From NCBI GenBank assembly GCA_002435585.1, contig DJDY01000009.1, forward strand, positions 25,170-34,689: a stretch of DNA of 9,520 nucleotides. Direction: 5' to 3'. Position numbers and translations under genes: made by a program. Origin of the DNA: Lachnospira sp. UBA5912. Lineage in GTDB: Bacteria; Bacillota; Clostridia; Lachnospirales; Lachnospiraceae. Below are positions 1 through 5,707 of this stretch, one piece after another (the stretch's first letter is position 1; every line of letters starts with the position of its first letter). The notes beneath the pieces were generated by a model. It ran no database searches, was not told the DNA's origin, and worked only from the letters and a program-made list of their open reading frames with translations.

Positions 1-1094
1 CATATCAATCAAAACTTATAATCGTTATAGATGAATTTCAGTATATTGGCAGGAGTAATGCCGCATTTCCATCTATATTCCAGAGAATATGGGAAGAAAT
101 TCTTAAAAATGCTAATGTTATGGTGATTATATGCGGCTCACTTATATCTATGATGGAGTCACAGGTTCTGGCATATAATAGTCCGTTGTATGGAAGACGA
201 ACCGCACAGATTAAGTTAAAGCAGATACCTTTTAAGTATTATAAAGAATTCTTTAGTAGCAGGTCTGATAATGAGCTTATAGAAAGATATGCGGTTACAG
301 GTGGTGTTCCTAAGTATATAGAATTATTTACAGATGAGTCTGACATATATAGTGCAATATATAATAATATATTGTCCAAGTCGGGATATCTGTACGATGA
401 ACCGAATTTTCTGTTAAGACAAGAGGTAACGGAGGTTGGAAGTTACTTCTCTATAATAAGGGCTATTGCTGCTGGTAATTCAAAGCTTTCGGATATTGCA
501 AAGGTGCTGGAAATAAAAGCAACAAGTCTTACAAAGTATCTTGGAACACTTATAGACCTTGATATTCTTGAAAGAGAGGTTCCGGTTACTGAGGATAATC
601 CGGAGAAAAGTAAAAAGGGTCTGTATAAGATAAAGGATAATTATATAAGATTTTGGTTTGCTTTCGTGTATCCTAATATAAGTTTTATAGAAGCAGGCAA
701 TTCATCTATTGTTTTGGAAAAGATAAAGAACAACTTTATAGATAATCACGTTTCATATGTATATGAGGATGTGTGCAGGGAGAAAATGTGGGAGTTAAAT
801 GCTGATAAAGTATGGCCTTTTTATTTTTCTAAGGTAGGAAGATACTGGAATTCTAAAACAGAGATAGATATATGCGCACTTGACCCGGAAGAAAAAAATA
901 TAATAGTCGGGGAGTGCAGGTATTGGAAAGATAAAATGGGTGTTAATGTTCTTAAAGCGTTGGAAAATAAAGCTGTTGATATTGACTGGAATAAAAATAA
1001 CCGCAAAGTATGGTATGTACTATGTAGTGCGAACGGGTATTCCGATGAGCTTATAAAGTTATCGGAGAATAGGGATGATGTTGTGTTAATGTAG
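1..1094 (+). CDS. AAA ATPase with DUF234 C-terminal domain, 5' truncated
   Basis: The reading frame is open from base 3, so the true start and the Walker A P-loop lie upstream of the window; 363 residues are visible. A Walker B segment (LIIVIDEF) lies at the very start, followed by a sensor-like ICGS. This fits the ATPase_2 family of COG1672-type P-loop ATPases common in archaea and Clostridia. A winged-helix-like stretch follows (LSDIAKVLEIKATSLTKYL, about nt 495-550), then a DUF234-type region. That region ends in EIDICAL...GECRYW, which resembles a PD-(D/E)XK nuclease core with Arg where Lys is usual. The cellular role of this family is poorly defined. The stop at 1092-1094 is followed by a hairpin terminator. 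Family assignment is from remembered motifs and is fairly secure; no function is claimed beyond ATP hydrolysis and possible nucleic-acid association. Confidence 0.85.
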   Translation, partial: YQSKLIIVIDEFQYIGRSNAAFPSIFQRIWEEILKNANVMVIICGSLISMMESQVLAYNSPLYGRRTAQIKLKQIPFKYYKEFFSSRSDNELIERYAVTGGVPKYIELFTDESDIYSAIYNNILSKSGYLYDEPNFLLRQEVTEVGSYFSIIRAIAAGNSKLSDIAKVLEIKATSLTKYLGTLIDLDILEREVPVTEDNPEKSKKGLYKIKDNYIRFWFAFVYPNISFIEAGNSSIVLEKIKNNFIDNHVSYVYEDVCREKMWELNADKVWPFYFSKVGRYWNSKTEIDICALDPEEKNIIVGECRYWKDKMGVNVLKALENKAVDIDWNKNNRKVWYVLCSANGYSDELIKLSENRDDVVLM

Positions 1095-1100
1095 AGATTA

Positions 1101-1128
1101 TTGTAAGAAATGTAAATTGTGATATAAT
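1101..1128 (+). promoter_or_regulatory. candidate promoter (TTGTAA-N16-TATAAT)
   Basis: TTGTAA at 1101-1106 and a perfect TATAAT at 1123-1128 are separated by 16 bases. Transcription from here would start near 1135, just before the structured segment at 1144-1266, so it could make a short RNA ending at the 1164-1197 terminator or a long leader for the surface protein. It is only a sequence match, and AT-rich DNA gives chance hits. Confidence 0.4.
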
Positions 1129-1143
1129 GTGCGTAAGCAATGA

Positions 1144-1266
1144 GCCGTGCCAGATAAAAGAATAAAAAAGAACTGTACTTGTACAGAGTTCTTTTTTAGA
1201 CTTTTGTCTGATAGGGCGAATGCCCGACAGTCCGGAAAAGCAATAGCTTTTCCGGACATGCACGGC
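1144..1266 (+). other. nested inverted repeats, candidate structured RNA or repeat element
   Basis: GCCGTGC at 1144-1150 is the exact reverse complement of GCACGGC at 1260-1266. Between them lie three more hairpins: the terminator at 1164-1197, a GGGC/GCCC stem with GAAT loop at 1214-1225 extended by CTG/CAG (1208-1230), and a perfect 11-bp stem at 1231-1241/1246-1256 (TCCGGAAAAGC) with an AATA loop and no T-tract. Together they form a multibranched fold closed by the outer helix. The 1208-1266 part is much richer in G+C than its surroundings. I do not recognise a known riboswitch class. It could be a leader of the downstream gene, an independent small RNA, or a dispersed palindromic repeat. 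Confidence 0.45.
1164..1197. terminator. bidirectional rho-independent terminator
   Basis: An A6-flanked arm (1164-1178) pairs with 1181-1197, which ends in T6, with a two-base AG bulge. The A-tract/T-tract symmetry means it could act in both directions. It lies 70 bases after the ATPase stop and probably ends that transcript. Confidence 0.75.
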
Positions 1267-1281
1267 AAAGTAAATAATATA

Positions 1282-1290
1282 TGCTATAAT
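1282..1290 (+). promoter_or_regulatory. extended -10 promoter of the surface-protein gene
   Basis: TGCTATAAT is a perfect extended -10 element (TGnTATAAT). No good -35 lies 17 bases upstream, which is typical when an extended -10 is present. Transcription would begin near 1297, leaving a leader of about 25 bases that holds AAAGGAGG (1307-1314), eight bases before the ATG at 1323. Confidence 0.55.
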
Positions 1291-1322
1291 GACACATAGC
1301 AATAACAAAGGAGGTTTGATAA

Positions 1323-3461
1323 ATGATAAAAAAATACCAAAAAATCATTACAACGCTGGCATTATGCGGTGGTCTGATAATGGGCTTTAATACATTAAAA
1401 ACACCTGTATATGCCAATAATGATGCACAGACAGTAATAACCAATGATGAAAATGGCATACCGGATAAGGTCTTATATGATGCGCTGTTAGAAGAACTTG
1501 ACAGTAACAATGATGGCGTGCTCACTAAAGAGGAAGCTGGTGGAAGCTTATATACATTTTCAATTAAAGAAAAGAATATTACAAGCCTTAAAGGTCTTGA
1601 TAATATAACAGGAATTCGTGCATTAGTTCTTGATTATGATAATATAACAGATATAAGCCCATTGGCACAGATGAAGAATTTAAGCACACTTGAGATGGTC
1701 GGAAATAATATATCTGATATAAGTGCGCTAAAGAATTGCACTAACCTTAAGAGTGTGAAGCTTGACAGTAATAATATAAGTGATATTTCAGCACTTAAGA
1801 ACCTTAAAAATATTACTTATCTTTGGATGAGCAATAATAATGTAAGTGATATAAGTGCCCTTAGCAATCACAGAGCTCTTACACACATTGATTTTGATAA
1901 TAACAACATATCAGATATCAGTGTGTTAAAAGATATGAACCAGATTATTATGTTAAGATTTGGTAATAACAATATAAGTGATATAAGTGTTCTTGATGGA
2001 TTTACTAATCTTGAAGATGTACATTTTAATAATAATCATATATCAGATATCAGCGTTTTAAAGAATTCAACCCAAATGAGAACTCTGCTGTTAAATGATA
2101 ATAATATAAGCGACATAAGTGCATTGTCAGAATATAATGCATTATTCAAGTTAACATTACAGAATAATAATATAACAAACATAGACTCTTTAAAGCTGTT
2201 TTTTGAAGGCTGTAACACAGACTTCTATGATGATGATTTCTTATATTATGATGCAGACAATGTATTACAGGGAAGAGTACTTCTTTATGGTAATAAGATA
2301 CCTGAAAGTGCTTACAGAAGAGTGGCATCACGTTTTGTATTAGGTTATGAAGTCAATAGAAAAAGCAGTGGCAGTGGTATGTCGCTGACAGGTATGACAT
2401 GGCTTGAAGCGCAGCAGCCTGTGAAGGATGAAGGCAATAATTCTGATGACAACAATAATGACAATGGCAATACAACAAATACAGGAAAAGTTGTACAGCT
2501 TGATGATGGCAACTGGTATTATGTTGTAAATGGTGCTGTTGATTATAATTATACCGGAGTGGCAAGTAATGAATATGGCTGGTTCTATATAAGAAACGGA
2601 GTACTTGACTGGAGTTATACCGGCTTAGCAGACAGCGAGTACGGCTGGTTTTACATAAGTAACGGAGTACTTGACTGGGGTTACACAGGCTTGGCATACA
2701 ATGAATATGGCTGGTTCTATGTAAGAAGCGGAGCCCTTGACTGGGGTTATACAGGCTTAGCGAATAACGAGTATGGCTGGTTCTATGTAAAGAACGGAGT
2801 GCTCGACTGGAGTTATACGGGAGTAGCAAATAATGAGTACGGTTGGTTCTATGTAAAGAACGGAGTACTCGACTGGAGTTACACAGGAGTAGCAGGTAAT
2901 GAATATGGCTGGTTCTATATAAAAAACGGAGTTCTTGACTGGAGTTATACAGGAGTAGCAAATAATGAATATGGCTGGTTCTATATAAAGAATGGAGCCC
3001 TCGACTGGAGTTATACAGGACTTGCATATAATGCATATGGAACATGGTATATAGTAAATGGTGTTGTTGCATTTGATTATACAGGTACAATTAATAATGT
3101 AAGTGTTGTCAACGGACAGGTAGTAGGACATGAGCATAGCTGGGTACACCATGATGATGAATATGGTGAAAATTTCATATCAAAGGATAATATGAAAAGA
3201 TATGATAATGGCACTTATAGCATTGATGATGGCTATGAAGCTGTATATGAATATCATCTTATATGTGGAACATGTAAGAAAGACTTTGGCTCTGGCGATG
3301 ATGCAGTAGAGGAATGGATGGAACATACACATGAAAGTGATTTCTTTACAGGCTGCAGCAATTATTTTATGCAGAAAATACTTATCGGAGAGAAATGTAC
3401 AACAGTCATAACACCAGCGCATGATGAGTGTTCGGGTTGTGGAGTTGTAAAGGGCGAATAA
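1323..3461 (+). CDS. secreted LRR surface protein with cell-wall-binding-like repeats
   Basis: A 712-residue protein with a typical signal peptide (basic MIKKYQK, hydrophobic core, likely cleavage after VYA near residue 31), hence exported. A canonical EF-hand calcium loop lies at 60-71 (DSNNDGVLTKEE). Ten leucine-rich repeats of exactly 22 residues follow (about 86-305, core NNISDISxL), of the internalin/SDS22 type that usually binds proteins. An Asn/Asp-rich linker (about 369-388) leads to nine 22-residue aromatic repeats (393-590, core EYGWFYxKNGVLDWSYTG), resembling choline-binding/CW_binding repeats that hold proteins on the cell wall. The last 120 residues carry Cys/His groups (C648xxC651, H668xH670, C703xxC706). 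No LPXTG sortase signal is present, so attachment probably relies on the repeats. The start is fixed by AAAGGAGG eight bases upstream, and a strong terminator follows. It is probably a single-gene transcript. The ligand and a role in adhesion are unknown; adhesin is an inference. Confidence 0.9.
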   Translation: MIKKYQKIITTLALCGGLIMGFNTLKTPVYANNDAQTVITNDENGIPDKVLYDALLEELDSNNDGVLTKEEAGGSLYTFSIKEKNITSLKGLDNITGIRALVLDYDNITDISPLAQMKNLSTLEMVGNNISDISALKNCTNLKSVKLDSNNISDISALKNLKNITYLWMSNNNVSDISALSNHRALTHIDFDNNNISDISVLKDMNQIIMLRFGNNNISDISVLDGFTNLEDVHFNNNHISDISVLKNSTQMRTLLLNDNNISDISALSEYNALFKLTLQNNNITNIDSLKLFFEGCNTDFYDDDFLYYDADNVLQGRVLLYGNKIPESAYRRVASRFVLGYEVNRKSSGSGMSLTGMTWLEAQQPVKDEGNNSDDNNNDNGNTTNTGKVVQLDDGNWYYVVNGAVDYNYTGVASNEYGWFYIRNGVLDWSYTGLADSEYGWFYISNGVLDWGYTGLAYNEYGWFYVRSGALDWGYTGLANNEYGWFYVKNGVLDWSYTGVANNEYGWFYVKNGVLDWSYTGVAGNEYGWFYIKNGVLDWSYTGVANNEYGWFYIKNGALDWSYTGLAYNAYGTWYIVNGVVAFDYTGTINNVSVVNGQVVGHEHSWVHHDDEYGENFISKDNMKRYDNGTYSIDDGYEAVYEYHLICGTCKKDFGSGDDAVEEWMEHTHESDFFTGCSNYFMQKILIGEKCTTVITPAHDECSGCGVVKGE
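1578..2237 (+). repeat. ten in-frame 66-bp leucine-rich repeat units
   Basis: The conserved Ile/Val of the N-I-S-D-I-S motif recurs at residues 86, 108, 130, 152, 174, 196, 218, 240, 262 and 284, an exact 22-residue (66-bp) period. The DNA around the motif (aataatataagtgatata and variants) is strongly conserved, so units could be gained or lost by recombination. The first (NITSLKGL) and last (NITNIDSL) are the most diverged caps. Confidence 0.9.
2499..3092 (+). repeat. nine in-frame 66-bp cell-wall-binding-like repeat units
   Basis: The period is exactly 22 residues. The first unit (2499-2564) and last unit (3027-3092) are diverged; the seven between (2565-3026) are close copies. Units at 2763-2828 and 2829-2894 encode identical residues and differ at about six of 66 bases, all synonymous, which shows selection on the protein and recent duplication. 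Each unit holds W/Y-rich strands like the choline- or glucan-binding repeats of Firmicutes surface proteins. Confidence 0.9.
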
Positions 3462-3480
3462 ATAATATATAACATTATAG

Positions 3481-3522
3481 ATGCTCTCAAAGCTTTAAAA
3501 TAAAGGCTTTGAGGGCATTTTT
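3481..3522 (+). terminator. rho-independent terminator after the surface-protein gene
   Basis: ATGCTCTCAAAGC at 3481-3493 pairs with GCTTTGAGGGCAT at 3506-3518 (13 bp, one G-U pair), followed directly by a T run to 3522. It lies 19 bases past the stop. Confidence 0.9.
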
Positions 3523-3549
3523 GGATTTGAATATATGTGATAATTAAGG

Positions 3550-3578
3550 TTGATAAAATTATGAAAACTGGATATAAT
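3550..3578 (+). promoter_or_regulatory. sigma-A-type promoter of the toxin-antitoxin operon
   Basis: TTGATA at 3550-3555 and TATAAT at 3573-3578 with an ideal 17-base spacer. Transcription would start near 3585, downstream of the first in-frame ATG options near 3537-3561, supporting the antitoxin start at 3630. AbrB-type antitoxins often autorepress, so this promoter is a likely target. Confidence 0.75.
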
Positions 3579-3629
3579 TATATTGTAAGGAAAGTAAGGA
3601 ATTTATTACTTGAGAATGGAGGTTTTTAT

Positions 3630-3887
3630 ATGGAATTGGCAAAAGTAACATCAAAAGGTCAGATTACTATACCTATTGAAATTAGAAAAAAGCTTGGAAT
3701 TAAGAATGGTGATAAGATATTGTTTGTGGAGGAGTCTGGAAGAATATATATGATAAATTCTTCAATGGATGCACTTCTGGAAGCACAGAAAGCATTTGCC
3801 GGAGAGGCAGAAAGGCTTGGACTTAAAGATGATGATGATGTGATGGCAATGATAAAGGAACTCAGGGAAGAAAGCGTGGTGAAGTAG
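3630..3887 (+). CDS. AbrB/MazE-type antitoxin (SpoVT-AbrB domain)
   Basis: An 85-residue protein whose first 45 residues form a swapped-hairpin SpoVT/AbrB DNA-binding domain, with the signature KVTSKGQITIPIEIRKKLGI and GDKI. The rest is an acidic, helical tail of the kind that wraps and inhibits a partner toxin. The start was chosen because GGAGG (3618-3622) sits seven bases before ATG 3630 and the domain begins at once; 31 extra in-frame codons upstream lie largely before the predicted transcription start. The stop is followed directly by the ATG of a PIN-domain gene at 3888, the usual antitoxin-toxin arrangement. It should bind its own promoter and neutralise the PIN RNase. The gene is intact although its toxin is not. 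Confidence 0.88.
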   Translation: MELAKVTSKGQITIPIEIRKKLGIKNGDKILFVEESGRIYMINSSMDALLEAQKAFAGEAERLGLKDDDDVMAMIKELREESVVK

Positions 3888-4291
3888 ATGAGAATTATGC
3901 TTGATACTAATGTACTGATATCAGTATTGCTTTTTCCTGGAGCTAAAATGAATGCGATGATGAATTAAATTATATATTCACACACCATCAGCTTGTATTA
4001 TCATCTTATGTTGTAGATGAATTAAAGAGTGTCGTAAGGAGAAAGTTTCCTAGTAAGGAGATTGCAATTAACAAATTACTTATGATGATGAGTTTTGAAT
4101 ATGTTTATACGCCGGAGACAATAGAAAGCGGACTCTTTGATATTAGGGATGTAAAGGACTACCCGGTTCTTTACACCGCAATTATTGAAGATGTTGATAT
4201 TCTTGTAACAGGAGATAAGGATTTTTCAGATATAGATGTAGAGAAGCCTGAGATAATGTCTCCTGCACAGTTTATGGAAAAATTTATATAA
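3888..4291 (+). pseudogene. PIN-domain toxin, split by one missing base
   Basis: Frame 1 from ATG 3888 reads MRIMLDTNVLISVLLFPGA and stops at 3966-3968 after 26 residues. The same protein continues in another frame from about 3962 (ELNYIFTHHQLVLSSYVVDELKSVV) to the stop at 4291. Adding one base near 3962, for example turning ATGGAA back from ATGAA, restores exactly 134 codons, a normal length for the COG1569-type PIN family. All the acidic residues expected of the metal site survive in the two parts: D of LDTN (codon 3903), E of VVDELK, D of VKDYP (codon 4157) and D of TGDKD (codon 4214). PIN toxins are RNases, often cutting tRNA or mRNA. As written, no full-length toxin is made. Sequencing error cannot be excluded. 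Confidence 0.85.
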
Positions 4292-4307
4292 GAATCTTAG
4301 AGAACTT

Positions 4308-4350
4308 AAAAATCCATGTGTTTGTAATTAAGCAAATACATGGATTTTTT
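4308..4350 (+). terminator. rho-independent terminator of the toxin-antitoxin operon
   Basis: AAAAATCCATGT at 4308-4319 pairs with ACATGGATTTTTT at 4338-4350, with TTTG/CAAA extending the stem inward. The A5/T6 flanks make it potentially bidirectional. It separates the toxin-antitoxin pair from the mobilisation genes. Confidence 0.9.
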
Positions 4351-4391
4351 ATGTTTAAATTTGGAGAAAAAAGAAAGGAACAGGTAATTAT

Positions 4392-4691
4392 ATGAATAAG
4401 AACCAGAATATAAGATTTAATATGGAAAAGGAATCAGATATTAAGGCTTGGGAGAGGCTTCACAGCAATGAGATAGGAGAAAAATTTAAGTCACAAAACC
4501 GGTTTGTGATTGAGGCAATTAGCTATTATTATGAGAGAGTTATGCGAATGCAGGAAGATCCATATCTGGAAACAAGGGAAAAAGAAGATGTATTTGCAGA
4601 CAGGATAGTTGGCAAGGTGGAAAGAAAAGTACTTTCCAATCTTCCTGCCTTATTGGGATTATATGTAAAGAGAGATTATGAGGAGGAATAA
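4392..4691 (+). CDS. small ribbon-helix-helix-like protein A
   Basis: A 99-residue protein I do not recognise by name. It opens with a short strand (NIRFNM), then a helix (DIKAWERLHS), then FKSQNRFVIEAISYYYERV. The same pattern occurs in the next gene (KFTVRLNM ... FKSKNQFFIDAATYYIENY), so the two are paralogues. The strand-helix-helix layout suggests a MetJ/Arc-type ribbon-helix-helix fold, as in ParR, MobC and other plasmid partition or relaxosome proteins. The tail is charged and probably helical. The ribosome binding site is AAAGGA at 4374-4379, about 12 bases from ATG. Its stop lies two bases before the next ATG, so the pair is translated together. The repeat array at 5251-5466 is the obvious candidate binding site. 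Fold assignment is by pattern only. Confidence 0.7.
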   Translation: MNKNQNIRFNMEKESDIKAWERLHSNEIGEKFKSQNRFVIEAISYYYERVMRMQEDPYLETREKEDVFADRIVGKVERKVLSNLPALLGLYVKRDYEEE

Positions 4692-4693
4692 TT

Positions 4694-5170
4694 ATGGCGA
4701 TAGACAGGACAGTTAAGTTTACAGTGAGATTGAATATGCTGAACCCAGCTCATGTAACTATTAATAAGGTTCTGAATGAGTTGAATTTGGATATATTTAA
4801 GTCAAAGAATCAGTTTTTTATAGATGCGGCAACTTATTATATTGAGAATTATGGGCAGGAGGAATTAACGCAGCCTAAGAAAAAGAAGACACCGCAATAT
4901 GTATCAACAGAAGATATGGATGCAATTGAGCAAAGAATCAGGCAGGCTGCAAAAGAAGAAGCACGACAGGAAGCCAATAAGGAAGTGATGACTATGGTAG
5001 GAAGTCTGCTGGCTGCAATTCAGGCTGGTGGAGGCACTATGCCAGTAATGAATAAAACTGATGTTGCGGTAGGTGCAGAAACGAAAATCTTATCTGATGA
5101 TGAATCGGAGAATTATGAGGAAGATGAGGCATTAGTACAAAATGCATTGAACTGGATGGAAAGGGATTAA
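4694..5170 (+). CDS. small ribbon-helix-helix-like protein B (ParR/MobC-like)
   Basis: A 158-residue protein. The first 60 residues match the upstream gene in pattern: a strand (VKFTVRLNML), a helix with NPAHVTINKVLNEL, then FKSKNQFFIDAATYYI. A basic linker (KKKK at about residue 62) leads to a long helix rich in Glu/Arg/Ala (about 78-108), probably a coiled coil, then a Gly-rich turn and a very acidic C-terminus (DDESENYEEDEA). DNA-binding head plus acidic tail is the layout of ParR-type adaptors, where the tail contacts a filament protein, and of relaxosome accessory proteins. No ParM/StbA actin gene is next to it. GAGGAGGA at 4680-4687, inside the end of the previous gene, is its ribosome binding site. 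A 537-bp non-coding region follows. Confidence 0.7.
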   Translation: MAIDRTVKFTVRLNMLNPAHVTINKVLNELNLDIFKSKNQFFIDAATYYIENYGQEELTQPKKKKTPQYVSTEDMDAIEQRIRQAAKEEARQEANKEVMTMVGSLLAAIQAGGGTMPVMNKTDVAVGAETKILSDDESENYEEDEALVQNALNWMERD

Positions 5171-5250
5171 CAATAGAATATAGGTTATTGAGACAGGGAC
5201 TGTGTAGAAATACATGATCCTTATTTTTTAATCTGTAAATATTGTAATGC

Positions 5251-5466
5251 CTGCCGGTATAAAACGACGGCAGAAATAAAAAGAGACGGAACAATCCGAC
5301 GGCAGTTACTTAAAATGCCGTAATAATCCGACGGCATGGAACCTTGAATGAAAGTAAAAGGGAAATGTAATGGAAGAAAAATGATAGCAGAAAGCGACGG
5401 CATGATTGAAAAGTGGCGTCATAAAGTAATGTCAATTTTGAAAAGTTCCGCCATAAAGTGCCGTCA
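5251..5466 (+). repeat. 32-bp-phased CGACGGCA repeat array (candidate centromere or relaxosome site)
   Basis: CGACGGCA occurs at 5265, 5297 and 5329, spaced exactly 32 bp, the last two within a 12-base identity AATCCGACGGCA; a fourth lies at 5395, 66 bp on. Reverse-complement copies TGCCGTC (5459-5465) and partial ATGCCGT (5315-5321) make palindromes: CTGCCG/CGGCAG at 5251-5256/5268-5273 and ATGCCGT/ACGGCAT at 5315-5321/5331-5337. A second motif, CATAAAGT, recurs at 5420 and 5452, again 32 bp apart, inside longer imperfect repeats (CATAAAGTnnnGTCAnTTTTG). A 32-bp period is three helical turns, so sites fall on one face of the DNA. This suits cooperative binding by the ribbon-helix-helix-like proteins upstream. 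The preceding stretch 5171-5250 shows nothing clear. Confidence 0.65.
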
Positions 5467-5554
5467 GTTTTGGGAAAAGGATATTTTTGTAAGATTTTAA
5501 ACATTTATCAGAGCAAAAGTTGCTGTAGACAGAAAAAAGAAAAGATCCAATACA

Positions 5555-5640
5555 GCTCTCGGCGTTTGAGAGCGAAATACACCCTCAGCACAAAACTTCG
5601 TTTTGTACGCCGGGGATTTCGCGATTGCATCGAGCTCGAG
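5555..5640 (+). other. oriT: oriT-like hairpin region
   Basis: Three inverted repeats crowd a G+C-rich island in AT-rich DNA just before the relaxase: GCTCTC/GAGAGC at 5555-5560/5568-5573; GCGAAAT/ATTTCGC at 5572-5578/5616-5622; and, inside the latter, ACAAAAC TTC GTTTTGT at 5590-5606. CCC (5582-5584) can also pair with GGG (5613-5615). A palindrome CGAGCTCG follows at 5631-5638. Placement immediately upstream of a MobA/MobL gene and the nested hairpins fit a transfer origin. The nick position cannot be assigned from sequence alone. Bases 5467-5554 show no clear feature, and 5641-5707 hold the relaxase ribosome binding site. Confidence 0.6.
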
Positions 5641-5707
5641 AATAAATATTACTATGGCTGCATTTGAAGAATTGAATATAGCTGATGAAAAGAAGGAGAT
5701 GATTGCA

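Noticed and set aside
1144..1266. Insertion-sequence or MITE ends at the 7-bp inverted repeat
   Set aside because: No target-site duplication is seen and the inverted ends are only 7 bp; left as a structured element pending a copy-number search.
2353..3090. 245-codon open frame on the - strand, and a second of 131 codons at 2757-3152
   Set aside because: Both lie opposite the 66-bp repeat array. The repeated composition keeps antisense frames open; there is no ribosome binding site and the translation is a low-complexity mirror of the repeats.
3537..3629. Longer N-terminus for the AbrB antitoxin
   Set aside because: The extra codons overlap the TTGATA-N17-TATAAT promoter and precede a good GGAGG site; the conserved domain begins at 3630.
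5251..5466. Possible CRISPR array because of the 32-bp period
   Set aside because: Only about 8-12 bases are conserved per unit, copies occur in both orientations, and no cas genes are present.
5458..5667. 69-codon open frame across the oriT-like region
   Set aside because: Runs through the hairpins and repeats, lacks a ribosome binding site and encodes no recognisable protein; non-coding function explains the region better.
5654..5707. Upstream in-frame ATG 5654 giving a longer relaxase (MAAFEELNIADEKKE...)
   Set aside because: No ribosome binding site precedes 5654, while AGAAGGAG is well placed for ATG 5708, where the family's usual MPR start lies. A small leader peptide cannot be fully excluded.
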